This document shows positions 17,775 to 26,669 of a stretch of DNA of 43,041 nt, in pieces. Both the position numbers and the translations under genes were made by a program. The notes under the pieces are model-generated. The model was not told the origin of the DNA, searched no databases, and saw only the letters and a list, made by a program, of their open reading frames with translations. This DNA is from Paenibacillus sp. CF384. Lineage in GTDB: Bacteria > Bacillota > Bacilli > Paenibacillales > Paenibacillaceae. Where the stretch lies: NCBI RefSeq assembly GCF_900106745.1, contig NZ_FNNV01000031.1, forward strand, positions 1 to 43,041. Reading direction: 5' to 3'. Numbering within the stretch: position 1 is the stretch's first letter; every line of letters begins with the position of its first letter.

Positions 17775-17956
17775 ACACGACCGATTATATAAGACCCGTT
17801 TACGGCGGAGATAGGTACACTTCCGTCCAAAACAGTACGAATTGTCAGATTCCAGGGGTACAAATCATCCTCGGCAGGGCCGCATTTGCTGTTTTTGAGC
17901 TCCGCTTTAACTGCACGCGGCAACACATCTCAATTGTTCCATACCAACGGGGACAA

Positions 17957-18150
17957 GGAATTTCTAACGAACCGTAGAGGTCTTATTTGCCCCAAAAACC
18001 GCGATTCCAAATTCTAACGAATCCTACAGGTCTTATCCGCTCCAAAACCCGTGCATATGCGCCGAATTCAACTAAATAAGACCTCTGTGATTCGTTAGAA
18101 TTTTGAAGGTGCCAATTTCTACGAAATAAGACCTCCACGATTCGTTAGAG
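17957..18150. repeat. Four-unit palindromic repeat element, copy 2
   Basis: The organisation is the same as in the copy at 12408-12605: two direct units from about 17957 and 18008, then two inverted units from about 18073 and 18122. Spacer sequences such as AAAACCCGTGCAT and GGTGCCAATTTCTACG are also shared, so the whole element was copied, not only its units. It lies upstream of the GH27 gene and downstream of the GT2 operon. Confidence 0.9.
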
Positions 18151-18493
18151 CGGCGAAGGCAAGAGAGAAGTTGGTGGAGTGACTGAAAAAGGTTGGCGGG
18201 AGAGCTGCCACATCATCAATAGAGCACCTCGTAGTATGACGGCGGAAGGTTGGAGAGAAGTTAGTGAAGTGACTGGGAACGGTCGGCGAGGAACGGTTGT
18301 ATAGAATAATCGAGCGAATGCCGGGAGGCTACTAAGGGACCGTCAAATGACCTGGCGAGCGGCTGAAGAGAGGCTGCCAAATGGTTATTGAGGGGCTATC
18401 GAAGACTACAGGATGGCTATTGAGCCACCGCAGAGAGACTATGATGCGACTATCGGGGACTGCTGAATAGCATTGATCGGCTGCGTTGAAACT
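18151..18493. other. Gene-free stretch with decayed direct repeats
   Basis: GAGAGAAGTTGGTGGAGTGA at 18163 recurs with two changes at 18252, and GGCTATTGAG-like phrases recur between 18370 and 18430. I see no start with a ribosome binding site, no stable hairpin and no recognisable protein. It may be remnant coding or repeat sequence. No terminator is evident for the GT2 operon that ends at 18494. Confidence 0.45.
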
Positions 18494-20248
18494 CTAATTC
18501 GCTAGCACAGTAGTTCCGAGCAACAGCTCCAGCAGCTTCTCGCTTTGAAGCTCGGGTAGCAGCTCGGCGCCGCAAGCCCCGCGAGCCTGCGCGGCAAAAG
18601 CGGCGGCAAGCCCCGACGCAGCGGCGCGCTGCTGCCATGGGCGCGCGCCCACGACGCCGGTCGCGGCGGCGAAATCATCCGCTGCCGCCCGCCAACTCCC
18701 GCCCAAGGCGGCAGTCCAACCCGCGGCCAAGCAGCGCCGCGCCTCGGCCACAGGCGACCGCGCCAATAAAGCGGCCGGTCCGCCCCATGCCTCAAGCATA
18801 CCAGGCGCTTCGCCCTGTCGAGCGAGCCAGACACTTCTGAGCAGCGGCCTCACCACTGTGACAGCCGGGGATGCAGCCGAACTTGAATTCAATTGCAAAC
18901 CGTGCAAGAGTGTCCAAACCGCCTCGCCCTCATATTTGTCCAAACCAAGATCACTAAGTATCGCTTCCATCTCGCTTATAAGATACCGATCACCTGCTGC
19001 CAACGCTTCGTCCCCACAATCGGCAGCTCTAAGCCATTCCTCCGCTTGCCTCCAATATTTTCGAATCGGGGCATGCAGCAGCCCGAGCAGCAATAGCCTC
19101 TGCCAAGCCGGCCAGTAATTCGGCTTATGCGCAAGCGCCGATACATACGCCTGCGCGGCCTCTTCGAACCGATAAAGCCGCTCCAGCGCAGCGCCTCCCA
19201 TATAGCGCGAGCGATAGGTGCCCGCACCTTCAGCAGTCGAATAATTAGCCGGCACCATACCTATGGACGCCGCAGCTACCGCACAGCCCAGCGCCGCTTC
19301 CGCATCATCGAGGTCAAACAGTACTTCGCCTCTGGCTGTATGCATATCCGCAAAATCCGGATAACGCAGCACCCCAACCTTGGCGTAGCGAGCGGCATCA
19401 TGCAATCGGCCTGCAGCCCTGCAGCCGTGGACGATTTTGAGCAGCAGATCCGAGCCGTAGCCTTGGTCCTGCACGATCGCCGCATCTACCAGCGGTTCCA
19501 GCCACTTCAACGCCTCGCTGTATCTGCCCGCTGTAAACAATTCCGTTCCCGCCGCATAACGAAGAATCGGATCGTTCGGTTCATCCGCTAAGGCAAGCGA
19601 AAGCAGCCGCCTATTCCGAGCAAACTTCCTGCGCTCCGCAATGATTTCATCCCGATAGCCTTCATGCCAAATTTCAATGCCGGATGCAAGTCCAAGGCGC
19701 TCCTCGCCCCCAAGCTCGATGATGCTCGATGCCGCTTCTTCGTGAATAATACCGCGAAAGCGAACCCCTGCATTATTGCGAAAAAGCCTGCATACCGCAT
19801 CCGTCACCACACTCACGGAACCCGCACCCGAGCCGCCCCCAACCCAGCTGTGAAGCTTCACATAGTAGCCCCACTTGGACGAATCGGCCAGCAGCACCTC
19901 CCAGTTTTCCACGGAAGCCACCACTAACCGCTCATCGGCGTCGAGCACCAGAATCCATGGCTGCCCCGCTGCAGCGAGGGAACGATTTCGTGCCGCGGCA
20001 AAATCATCCTTCCACGTCATCCGCAGCACGTTGGCACCGAAAGCTTCCCCGATTGCAATTGTATCGTCCGTAGAGCCGGTATCCACAACGATCATTTCCG
20101 CAACGTACGGTGCCGCGGATCGCAGACACTCCGCTAGAAACCGACTCTCATTCCGAACAATCATACATAAGGAAATGGGCAGCACCCTCCCGCCATTACC
20201 ACCATTCCCGTTCCCGCTCTCACTCCCCGCATCACGTTGCCCGATCAT
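18494..20248 (-). CDS. GT2 glycosyltransferase with helical-repeat tail (third of three)
   Basis: A 584-residue protein. A Gly/Asn/Ser-rich leader of about 22 residues precedes the GT2 domain (LPISLCMIVRNESRFLAECL). The domain has IVVDTGSTDDTIAIGEAFGA, the DFAAARNRSL helix and the DAD metal site in WILVLDADERL near residue 103. GIIHEEA and WHEGY mark the end of the catalytic region near 210. The remaining ~370 residues are Ala/Leu-rich helix pairs of TPR type. This architecture recalls SunS-like and other protein-modifying GT2 enzymes. Its ATG overlaps the stop of the preceding GT2 gene in ATGA. The tail is high in GC and Ala, as in the other two. Confidence 0.9.
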   Translation of the reverse strand: MIGQRDAGSESGNGNGGNGGRVLPISLCMIVRNESRFLAECLRSAAPYVAEMIVVDTGSTDDTIAIGEAFGANVLRMTWKDDFAAARNRSLAAAGQPWILVLDADERLVVASVENWEVLLADSSKWGYYVKLHSWVGGGSGAGSVSVVTDAVCRLFRNNAGVRFRGIIHEEAASSIIELGGEERLGLASGIEIWHEGYRDEIIAERRKFARNRRLLSLALADEPNDPILRYAAGTELFTAGRYSEALKWLEPLVDAAIVQDQGYGSDLLLKIVHGCRAAGRLHDAARYAKVGVLRYPDFADMHTARGEVLFDLDDAEAALGCAVAAASIGMVPANYSTAEGAGTYRSRYMGGAALERLYRFEEAAQAYVSALAHKPNYWPAWQRLLLLGLLHAPIRKYWRQAEEWLRAADCGDEALAAGDRYLISEMEAILSDLGLDKYEGEAVWTLLHGLQLNSSSAASPAVTVVRPLLRSVWLARQGEAPGMLEAWGGPAALLARSPVAEARRCLAAGWTAALGGSWRAAADDFAAATGVVGARPWQQRAAASGLAAAFAAQARGACGAELLPELQSEKLLELLLGTTVLAN

Positions 20249-22005
20249 CGCAAATGCTCACTCCCTGCCGGCAGCAGCAACCGAATGCTTGCCGCTGCTT
20301 GTTTTAGCATTGAAGCATCATGTTGCAGTCGGCTCAAGTGATAATCCGCAAGTCCGCAGAGCGCTTGCACAGAAGCGCGAATCCCCTTCTCGGAACCTGA
20401 ACCATCAAAAGCAGCAGGCGGTTTCAAATCCAAGTACTGCCCGATTACTGCCCTCACCTTCTCTATTGCTCCCTCGGCTTGTACGGACGACTTCTCCCGC
20501 ATGGTCTCGCTGCTTCGCAGCAATAGCGGCAGCCAGTGAACGGCTCCAGCCGGATACCGCTGATCTTCAGCTCCACCTAGCCACGAAGCAGCGGCCGCAA
20601 GTTCCGTCACTAACGTCTGACCTCCCGCATCCGTCGTCTCCTCAGGACCAAGCCCTTCCTCCATACGCACGCACGCCGCCGCCAACGTTTTCCAAGGCAG
20701 AAGTGCGGCACGTTCCTCGTCTGAAGCCGCCGCCAACGAAAGCCGATTATCCAACCATAGCTGCGTAGCTCCATAACAACCGTTATTCAGCATGATACCG
20801 GCCAACTTCACAGCAGCTTGCGGCGAATCCACTGTAAACCGTTCACTTGCAAAAGCAGCCAACTGCTCCGGGCTGCCAGCAATGCGCATCATATGGCACA
20901 ACCGCTGCAGCGGCAGAAGCAGACTCCCCCGATACCGCACTGCTTCCGCATACCAATGAGCCGCTGTCTCATAATCAAGCTCCGCTTCATGCATCGAGCC
21001 CAGCCAATAGGCGGATTGATACGTGCCCATCCCATCCTCCGTATGATAAATCGCCGGCGCACGCCCGATATGAATAGCCGCCGCGAACGCTTCCGCCGCC
21101 CGGCGCCATCGGCCCACCACGGCAAGACTGACTCCTTTGGCATGCCACAAATCCGGGTAATCCGAATACCAAACCAGACTCTCCTCCAGAAGTGCCAGCG
21201 CTTCCTGCCATCTCCGAAGGGCTTGCAAGCCATGAACTTCATGCTTTACGAGCAGATGGGCGTAGCTGACTGACGCATAATTAATACCTTCTCTTGCCCG
21301 GCGAAAAGCGCCAACCGCTTCCTCCACTTCACCGCCGCGAAAGTATTCCACGCCAAGGTTATACCAATGAAACCGATTATCCGGGTCCTCCTTGATTGCT
21401 TGCTCCAGCAGAGTACGGTTGCGCTGCAGCTTGTTTTTGGCGGCGACGACCTCTCGTTTGTACCCGTAGTGATGAATAATCACATCGCTAAGATGAAACC
21501 TCGCTTGCGGCGTATGCTGTGTAATCGGACCGGCAATTTGCTCATGAATGCGTCCCTCGAACCGGTAGCGCGGATCGTTGCGAAACATGCGAAGCACTGG
21601 ATTAATGGTCGCCCCTTCGCTCCGGCCATCGCTCATGTAATTCCAGATGTTTAGAAAATAAGCCGTAATCTCCGGCTCCTGAGCCAGCAGCCGAAGCTGC
21701 ATCCCCGTAGCCTCGTCCAGCTCCTCATCCGCATCCAGAAACAACACCCACTCGCCATTGGCGCGGGCTAATCCCTTATTGCGTGCCGCTGCAAAATCCC
21801 CCGTCCACTCGCTCCGCACAACGATCGCACCGTACTTCCGCGCAATGGCAACCGTAGCATCCTTCGATCCCGTATCCACGATGATCAGTTGATCCACGAT
21901 GCCTTGCACGCTTTGCAGGCAGCGCGGCAAATCCCTTGCCTCGTCCTTCACAATCATGCACAGCGTAATCAGAGGCTTCGCTATCGATTTATCCGGCTTG
22001 GACAT
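20245..22005 (-). CDS. GT2 glycosyltransferase with TPR-like tail (second of three)
   Basis: A 586-residue protein. The GT2 domain begins at LITLCMIVKDEARDLPRCL and shows IIVDTGSKDATVAIARKYGA, DFAAARNKGL and the metal site in WVLFLDADEEL. It ends with GRIHEQI and a conserved IIHHYGY near residue 190. A clear TPR region follows (NRFHWYNLGVEYFRGGEVEEAVGAFRRA). A GTG two codons upstream abuts AAAGGAGG, so the ATG at 22005, 7 bases from it, is the better start. It overlaps the preceding gene by 17 bp and the following gene by 4 bp. Coupled expression implies that all three transferases work on one product. Confidence 0.92.
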   Translation of the reverse strand: MSKPDKSIAKPLITLCMIVKDEARDLPRCLQSVQGIVDQLIIVDTGSKDATVAIARKYGAIVVRSEWTGDFAAARNKGLARANGEWVLFLDADEELDEATGMQLRLLAQEPEITAYFLNIWNYMSDGRSEGATINPVLRMFRNDPRYRFEGRIHEQIAGPITQHTPQARFHLSDVIIHHYGYKREVVAAKNKLQRNRTLLEQAIKEDPDNRFHWYNLGVEYFRGGEVEEAVGAFRRAREGINYASVSYAHLLVKHEVHGLQALRRWQEALALLEESLVWYSDYPDLWHAKGVSLAVVGRWRRAAEAFAAAIHIGRAPAIYHTEDGMGTYQSAYWLGSMHEAELDYETAAHWYAEAVRYRGSLLLPLQRLCHMMRIAGSPEQLAAFASERFTVDSPQAAVKLAGIMLNNGCYGATQLWLDNRLSLAAASDEERAALLPWKTLAAACVRMEEGLGPEETTDAGGQTLVTELAAAASWLGGAEDQRYPAGAVHWLPLLLRSSETMREKSSVQAEGAIEKVRAVIGQYLDLKPPAAFDGSGSEKGIRASVQALCGLADYHLSRLQHDASMLKQAAASIRLLLPAGSEHLR

Positions 22006-24085
22006 GGGCACGCCTCCTTTGCGCGGCGCTGAACTTCGTCCGCCAGCCAGCTGCCTGCACGCGGATCAATGCCGTGCCGATTTGCTCCAAATCCGTATGC
22101 GGCCAGCCGCCGCCGAACTGCTGCGATTGCGAGGAAGCTGCCGCCGCCCACGGCAGCAGCGCTTCCCTTGCCAGCGACAACGAACAAGCGGCTGCGCCAA
22201 ACCGCGCCCGCTCCGGAGCGGCACCTTGCTGCAGCGCCTGCTCAAACAAGGACAACGCCTCGCCGTACAGCTGCTTCCCGTAGAGAATTTCACCGAGGCC
22301 AAACAATTCCGTCGCACGCAGCTGCCTGCTCTCCATAGCAGATAGCAGCAAACCTGCAGCAGCGTGCGTATAGCCGTTCAGGTATAACCGTTCCGCGTAC
22401 CCTTCGCGCAGCTCGGCTCCGGTTTCTTGAAGCTTGCCCGCCAAAGTCAGCATGCCAAGCCGAAGTGCGCGGTCCAGCAGCAGACTCGCAAAGTCAGCAC
22501 GAATAGCCAATCCGCTGACGGTTCCCGCCAAGAATCCATCCATGGCAAGCAACACGGCTTCGAGCTGCTGCACCTCAGCATCTGCACTGCCATGCAGCAA
22601 GCCGCGCAGCCCTTCATCGAGCGCCCCGCCTTCACTCCAACTGCAAAGGGCCGCATCCACGCAAAGCTCCGGCCAGTGCGGCACTGTTTCCACTTTTGCA
22701 GCAGGCTGCTTCTCGCCTTCCTCTTCCGCATCTTCCGCGGCCCGAACTCCCAGCGCTGCAAGCAGCACCGCCCGCGCCTCGCCCGCGTGCCCGGCACCGA
22801 CCAGGCATGCCGCGTACTCGCGCGCGTCCGCCGGCGCGAGCGGCTGCGCCGCGCGCCATAGCGGCAGTGCGGCGGCATACGCGCCTATGCCGCCAAGCAC
22901 CCGGGCCTGCAGCGCTAAATCCCCCGGCGCTGCAAGCCCCACGCTCGAAGCCAGCGCTGCGCGTATGGCTTCATCGCGCTCGCCCGCGGCCTGCTGCTGC
23001 TCCGCCCAGCCGGCCAGGGCAGGGCCAAACCGCGGCGCCTCCGCAACCGCCGCCGCGTACAAGCGCTGCGCGCTGTCGCCCCGGCCGAGCGCCGCCTCGG
23101 CCGCAGCCAAACCGCAGCGGGCGCGATACGTCCCCGCGCCCGCCTCGGCCACATACCGGGCGGCGGCAGACCCCGCCGCCCCCGCTTCCAGCGCCGCCTC
23201 GTAGGCGCTGCGCGCTTCCATGACGCGCCCTTGGCGCATAAGGCTGTCGCCGTAGAGCAGCTGCACGTCAGGGTAGTCCGCGTAGCGGTCTACCTCCCGA
23301 TGCAGCAGCGCGGCGGCTCCGCCGGCGTCATCCAGCGCAAGCAGCGCCTTCGCCCAGTCCCGGATTAACACGGGACGATACGGCGCTTCTGCACGCACAA
23401 ACAAATAAGCCAAAGAGAATGCCGTACAAGCATCCTTTGGCTTATTCAATTGGCAGAGCGTGACGCCTTTGTTATAGAGGTGAAACGGATCGTCGGGCTG
23501 CAGCAGCAGCGCTTTCTCAACAAGTCGTAAGTTCCGCGCTGCCTTTCCTTTACGAGCAATTACGTCAGGCATGTATCCGTCATGCTCCATAGTCAGCTTG
23601 CAAAGTGGACCATCGACGGCAATGGGACCAGAGCCGGGCCGGACAAGCTGTTCATGAATAGCGCCTTGATAGCGAATTCCGCGATCTGCCCGGAACAGTC
23701 GCACAGCTTCATGACCGACCGTCTCTCCCATCTCGCCGCCGTAACGGTTCTCCATCGTCACACGATACGCATCCGCCTGCGCGCTGCGCAGTAGCTCCCG
23801 AAGGTCTGTCCGCTGAATACTCGCACTCAGGTACTCATCAGCATCCAGTACAAGCACCCATATCGTTCGAGCCGCATCCAGCCCGGCATTTCGTGCCGCA
23901 GCAAAATCATCCTCCCACGTCTGATGAATAACCCGTGCCCCGTACGCTTCCGCTATAGCGGCCGTACGGTCCACAGAGCCGGTATCCGTAACGATGATTT
24001 CGTCTGCAAGCCCCTGCACGCTTTGAAGACAGCGTCCAAGAACGTCCTCTTCGTTGCAAGCGAGGACATGAATGCCGAGCAGCAT
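21989..24085 (-). CDS. GT2 glycosyltransferase with long TPR-like tail (first of three)
   Basis: A 698-residue protein. The GT2 domain (residues 1-220) opens with LGIHVLACNEEDVLGRCL and carries IIVTDTGSVDRTAAIAEAYGA, DFAAARNAGL and VLVLDADEYL. It closes with GAIHEQL and MEHDGYM. TPR-like helices follow (DPFHLYNKGVTLCQLNKPKDACTAF), then an Ala-rich, strongly GC-rich stretch between about 22700 and 23250 that is more diverged than the rest. GGGAG lies 9 bases before the ATG. It starts 24 bp after the stop of the threonine-rich repeat protein gene, so enzyme and presumed acceptor are co-transcribed. Confidence 0.92.
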   Translation of the reverse strand: MLLGIHVLACNEEDVLGRCLQSVQGLADEIIVTDTGSVDRTAAIAEAYGARVIHQTWEDDFAAARNAGLDAARTIWVLVLDADEYLSASIQRTDLRELLRSAQADAYRVTMENRYGGEMGETVGHEAVRLFRADRGIRYQGAIHEQLVRPGSGPIAVDGPLCKLTMEHDGYMPDVIARKGKAARNLRLVEKALLLQPDDPFHLYNKGVTLCQLNKPKDACTAFSLAYLFVRAEAPYRPVLIRDWAKALLALDDAGGAAALLHREVDRYADYPDVQLLYGDSLMRQGRVMEARSAYEAALEAGAAGSAAARYVAEAGAGTYRARCGLAAAEAALGRGDSAQRLYAAAVAEAPRFGPALAGWAEQQQAAGERDEAIRAALASSVGLAAPGDLALQARVLGGIGAYAAALPLWRAAQPLAPADAREYAACLVGAGHAGEARAVLLAALGVRAAEDAEEEGEKQPAAKVETVPHWPELCVDAALCSWSEGGALDEGLRGLLHGSADAEVQQLEAVLLAMDGFLAGTVSGLAIRADFASLLLDRALRLGMLTLAGKLQETGAELREGYAERLYLNGYTHAAAGLLLSAMESRQLRATELFGLGEILYGKQLYGEALSLFEQALQQGAAPERARFGAAACSLSLAREALLPWAAAASSQSQQFGGGWPHTDLEQIGTALIRVQAAGWRTKFSAAQRRRAHVQAG

Positions 24086-24109
24086 GCGATCACACTCCCG
24101 TTCGTAACA

Positions 24110-25414
24110 TTAAGTGCCTTGTCCGTTAAAGAATACATCGATTGTCGTTGGATTGCCGGCAACGGCTGATTTGTAAGCGAGCCGCGTGTATTTGAGGAAA
24201 CGCTGCGGCACAAGCACATCCACGCTGCCTACGGAAATCCCCGTCGACGTATCGACGTCCGCATACCAGTTGGAGCCGTCCGCACTGATTTCGACTCGAG
24301 CATCGGCTTTAGCTGCCCCAGGTCCACGGTTGTATACGAAGAACGAATAAGTGCCAAGCACGCTGGTGGTCACAGCATTGAGCGCCGTATAGGCGGCTGA
24401 TGTTGTAAGCAGCGAGTTGGATTGCTCCATGAAGCTCTTCTGCGAAATCGAGGTTACGCTGCTCAGTGTACCTGCTGTGATTGTCGCTCCCATCACGCTG
24501 GTGATCGTACCATTAAGCAGATTCGTCAGTGTCCCGGCTGTGATCGTTGCACCAAGTACGCTCGTAATCGTACCGTTAAGCAGGTTCGTCAGTGTTCCCG
24601 CTGTAATCGTTGCACCAAGCACGCTGGTGATTGTACCATCTAACAGATTATTTATCGTTCCAGCTGTAATTGTCGCTCCCATCACGCTGGTGATCGTACC
24701 GTTTAACAGGTTCGTCAGTGTCCCGGCTGTGATCGTTGCACCAAGTACGCTCGTAATCGTACCGTTAAGCAGGTTCGTCAGTGTTCCCGCTGTAATCGTT
24801 GCACCAAGCACGCTGGTGATTGTACCATCTAACAGGTTGTTTATCGTTCCGGCGGTGATTGTCGCTCCCATCACGCTAGTGATCGTACCGTTTAACAGGT
24901 TCGTCAGCGTCCCGGCTGTAATCGTTGCACCAAGCACGCTGGTGATTGTGCCATCTAACAGGTTATTTATCGTTCCAGCTGTAATTGTAGCTCCCATCAC
25001 GCTGGTGATTGTACCGTTTAACAGGTTCGTCAGTGTCCCGGCTGTAATTGTAGCGCCAAGCACGCTGGTAATCGTACCATCTAACAGGTTGTTTATCGTT
25101 CCGGCGGTGATTGTCGCTCCCATCACACTGGTGATTGTACCGTTCAACAGGTTCGTCAGTGTTCCGGCGGTGATTGTCGCTCCCATCACGCTGGTGATCG
25201 TACCGTTAAGCAGATTTTCAATGGCACCGACCGAAACCGTACCGCCGGAGATCGTGACCCCGGAGATGCTGCTGATGGTACCGTCCAAAATAATATTCAG
25301 TATATGACCAGCCGAATCGGTTGCTACCGCTCTCGCCGTTTCGGTATCGTCATGACCAAATATCAACGTCCGGAGGTTGTCCGGATTTGGGTTAAAGCTT
25401 GAAAAGTTCGGCAT
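24110..25414 (-). CDS. Threonine-rich tandem-repeat surface protein with DUF6385-like C-terminus
   Basis: A 434-residue protein without signal peptide or sorting motif. Residues 1-63 are a head (NPNPDNLRTLIFGHDDTETARAV...). Residues 64-315 are twelve 21-residue repeats of the type NLLNGTITSVLGATITAG, alternating TLTN/TINN starts and VM/VL variants. Residues 316-434 form a compact domain (YSFFVYNRGPGAAKADARVE, FLKYTRLAYKSAV) of the type I associate with DUF6385. The regular hydrophobic/Thr alternation suggests a beta-solenoid or trimeric fibre shaft. About six Thr per repeat make it a plausible O-glycosylation target for the three GT2 enzymes encoded just downstream. Absence of a signal peptide would fit a spore coat or exosporium protein loaded from the mother cell. 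That assignment is inference. Confidence 0.85.
   Translation of the reverse strand: MPNFSSFNPNPDNLRTLIFGHDDTETARAVATDSAGHILNIILDGTISSISGVTISGGTVSVGAIENLLNGTITSVMGATITAGTLTNLLNGTITSVMGATITAGTINNLLDGTITSVLGATITAGTLTNLLNGTITSVMGATITAGTINNLLDGTITSVLGATITAGTLTNLLNGTITSVMGATITAGTINNLLDGTITSVLGATITAGTLTNLLNGTITSVLGATITAGTLTNLLNGTITSVMGATITAGTINNLLDGTITSVLGATITAGTLTNLLNGTITSVLGATITAGTLTNLLNGTITSVMGATITAGTLSSVTSISQKSFMEQSNSLLTTSAAYTALNAVTTSVLGTYSFFVYNRGPGAAKADARVEISADGSNWYADVDTSTGISVGSVDVLVPQRFLKYTRLAYKSAVAGNPTTIDVFFNGQGT
24470..25225 (-). repeat. Twelve-copy 63-bp coding tandem repeat
   Basis: The array is exactly 756 bp, 12 x 63, with no interruption or frame change. Units are highly alike at the DNA level, including silent positions, and fall into two alternating classes (TLTNLLN and TINNLLD). 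Higher-order 126-bp periods are visible. This indicates recent duplication or gene conversion. Confidence 0.97.
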
Positions 25415-25471
25415 CGCTGTTCACTCTTTCTTTTTGCAAAATAGCCTGCAGCGCTTTCTGCAGTCTTGTCT

Positions 25472-25927
25472 TCACCTTGCCTTCTGTGATTGAAAATAAA
25501 TACAAAGCTTGGTCGGTTTGCCGGGCTGCTGCGACTTGACCGCAAGCCGTGCATACCGCAGAAATTTGGCTGGCACGATAACGCCCATACCTTTGATCTC
25601 CACAACCCCTTCCGTTTCGATTACATAATCCCTCCCATTAGGACCGATCTCAAGTTGAACCGCCGCAGGCTCGCAGCCATGATTAATAACGGCATACGAA
25701 TAGATCGTTTTATTGGATGTGTCCTGTGAAGGCAATGGAACAAAGTCGTCCGTCGTCTCGACATTCAGAAATGTGCGCTCCGAAAACACCCCCTTCTTGG
25801 AGGGTTGGCACTTCTTGCTGCCTGTCGATTGTCGATCGCTTTGGTTATATACACCGTCCCGCTTGTGGCATGGAAGAAGTAGAGGCTTGCTTCCCTTGGT
25901 ACGGCGCCGCGAGTGCTTGCTGCTCAT
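25472..25927 (-). CDS. Small DUF6385-like protein
   Basis: A 151-residue protein. A basic, Ser/Lys-rich N-terminus of about 45 residues leads to one domain: TFLNVETTDDFVPL, IYSYAVINHGCEPAAVQLEIGPNGRDYVIE, and VIVPAKFLRYARLAVKS. It is a clear homologue of the C-terminal domain of the repeat protein 57 bp downstream, with matching FLKYTRLAYKS versus FLRYARLAVKS segments. AAGGGG lies 8 bases before the ATG. It heads the five-gene operon. It has no signal peptide, so it may be a structural partner or cap for the repeat protein. No enzymatic motif is present. Confidence 0.85.
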   Translation of the reverse strand: MSSKHSRRRTKGSKPLLLPCHKRDGVYNQSDRQSTGSKKCQPSKKGVFSERTFLNVETTDDFVPLPSQDTSNKTIYSYAVINHGCEPAAVQLEIGPNGRDYVIETEGVVEIKGMGVIVPAKFLRYARLAVKSQQPGKPTKLCIYFQSQKAR

Positions 25928-25957
25928 GACATCTTCCCCTTAGCAATAACGCTTCTG

Positions 25958-25966
25958 TACTCTATG
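25958..25966 (-). promoter_or_regulatory. Possible sporulation -10 element (sigma-K-like)
   Basis: The minus strand reads CATAGAGTA, matching the sigma-K -10 pattern CATANNNTA, 31-39 bases before the first operon gene, so the leader would be short. The -35 position is only CA/TC, not the expected AC, so this is a weak call based on one box. Confidence 0.3.
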
Positions 25967-26129
25967 TGCTTCCGGCAAAGAATGAAACGGCATATGTCCT
26001 TTAAGCTGTGGGCATTGGCCTTTTCTATTGAAATCCATTTTAATCTAGGTCACTTCGCAAGTAGATTCCATATACTGTTAAATAAGGATATTTTTATTAG
26101 TCTATCACTCTACTACTGAGAGGTGCTGG

Positions 26130-26663
26130 ATGAACAATTACAACGTGTTTAATACCGAACATAACCCCATCTATATGCAGCAAAATAACCCCTACACCTC
26201 GCCCGGTGTTAACGAAGGTCCAGAGGCCGATGCTGCCAAGAGCGGCTTTCTCTTTATATTGAACACCGGCAGTACAAGCGTAGGCTCAGGAAACTCGCTT
26301 CTGCTGCAGGCTGCTAATCCGAATGGCAGCGGGAAGAAGCTGTATATTTCGCGCATCACAGGCGGCACGACTGCCGCGGCAACCTTAACGATAGCATCGG
26401 GCGGAACGATTACCGGCGGTACAACACCGACTCCCTTTAATGCCTTGTTCGGAAGCTCCACTACGAGCGTCGTGACTACGAAGCAAAATACCGGATCACT
26501 TGGCGGCTCCCCGACCACTTGCATGGTCATGCAGGTGACTTCCGGCCTCTTTGATATTAGCTTCACAGGCTCACTCATCGTGCAGGCCAACCAAACCATT
26601 TCCGTCACGCTCGGTACAGGCTCCTTGACGGGTGCACTAAATTTGACCTGGTGGGAGGTGTAA
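26130..26663 (+). CDS. Gly/Ser/Thr-rich structural protein, paralogue 1
   Basis: A 177-residue protein of unknown function without signal peptide or membrane helix. The N-terminus (MNNYNVFNTEHNPIYMQQNN) leads to NPYTSPGVNEGP. A low-complexity beta-rich body then contains NPNGSGKKLYISRITGG, TPTPFNALFGSSTTSV and the closing LNLTWWEV. The same landmarks in the same order occur in the next gene, so the pair arose by duplication. It reads divergently from the DUF6385/glycosyltransferase operon across a 202-bp gap. AGAGGTGCTGG precedes the ATG. Small, polar, strand-rich composition suggests a self-assembling surface or spore-layer subunit; that is inference. Confidence 0.8.
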   Translation: MNNYNVFNTEHNPIYMQQNNPYTSPGVNEGPEADAAKSGFLFILNTGSTSVGSGNSLLLQAANPNGSGKKLYISRITGGTTAAATLTIASGGTITGGTTPTPFNALFGSSTTSVVTTKQNTGSLGGSPTTCMVMQVTSGLFDISFTGSLIVQANQTISVTLGTGSLTGALNLTWWEV

Positions 26664-26669
26664 CCGTAT

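Noticed and set aside
12153..18493. Insertion sequence or transposon bounded by the palindromic repeats
   Set aside because: No transposase frame was found between or next to the copies, and the repeats are in the same orientation with their own internal palindromes; mobile origin remains only a possibility.
22434..23223. Plus-strand Ser/Ala/Pro-rich frames opposite the first GT2-TPR gene
   Set aside because: GC-rich antisense of an Ala/Leu-rich helical tail produces long frames; the minus strand has the GT2 domain and coupling to neighbours.
24417..25307. Long plus-strand open frame rich in VPAVIVAPSTLVIVP-like repeats
   Set aside because: It is the antisense of the 63-bp repeat array; the repeat period keeps the frame open. 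It has no ribosome binding site, and the minus-strand gene has a recognisable C-terminal domain and operon context.
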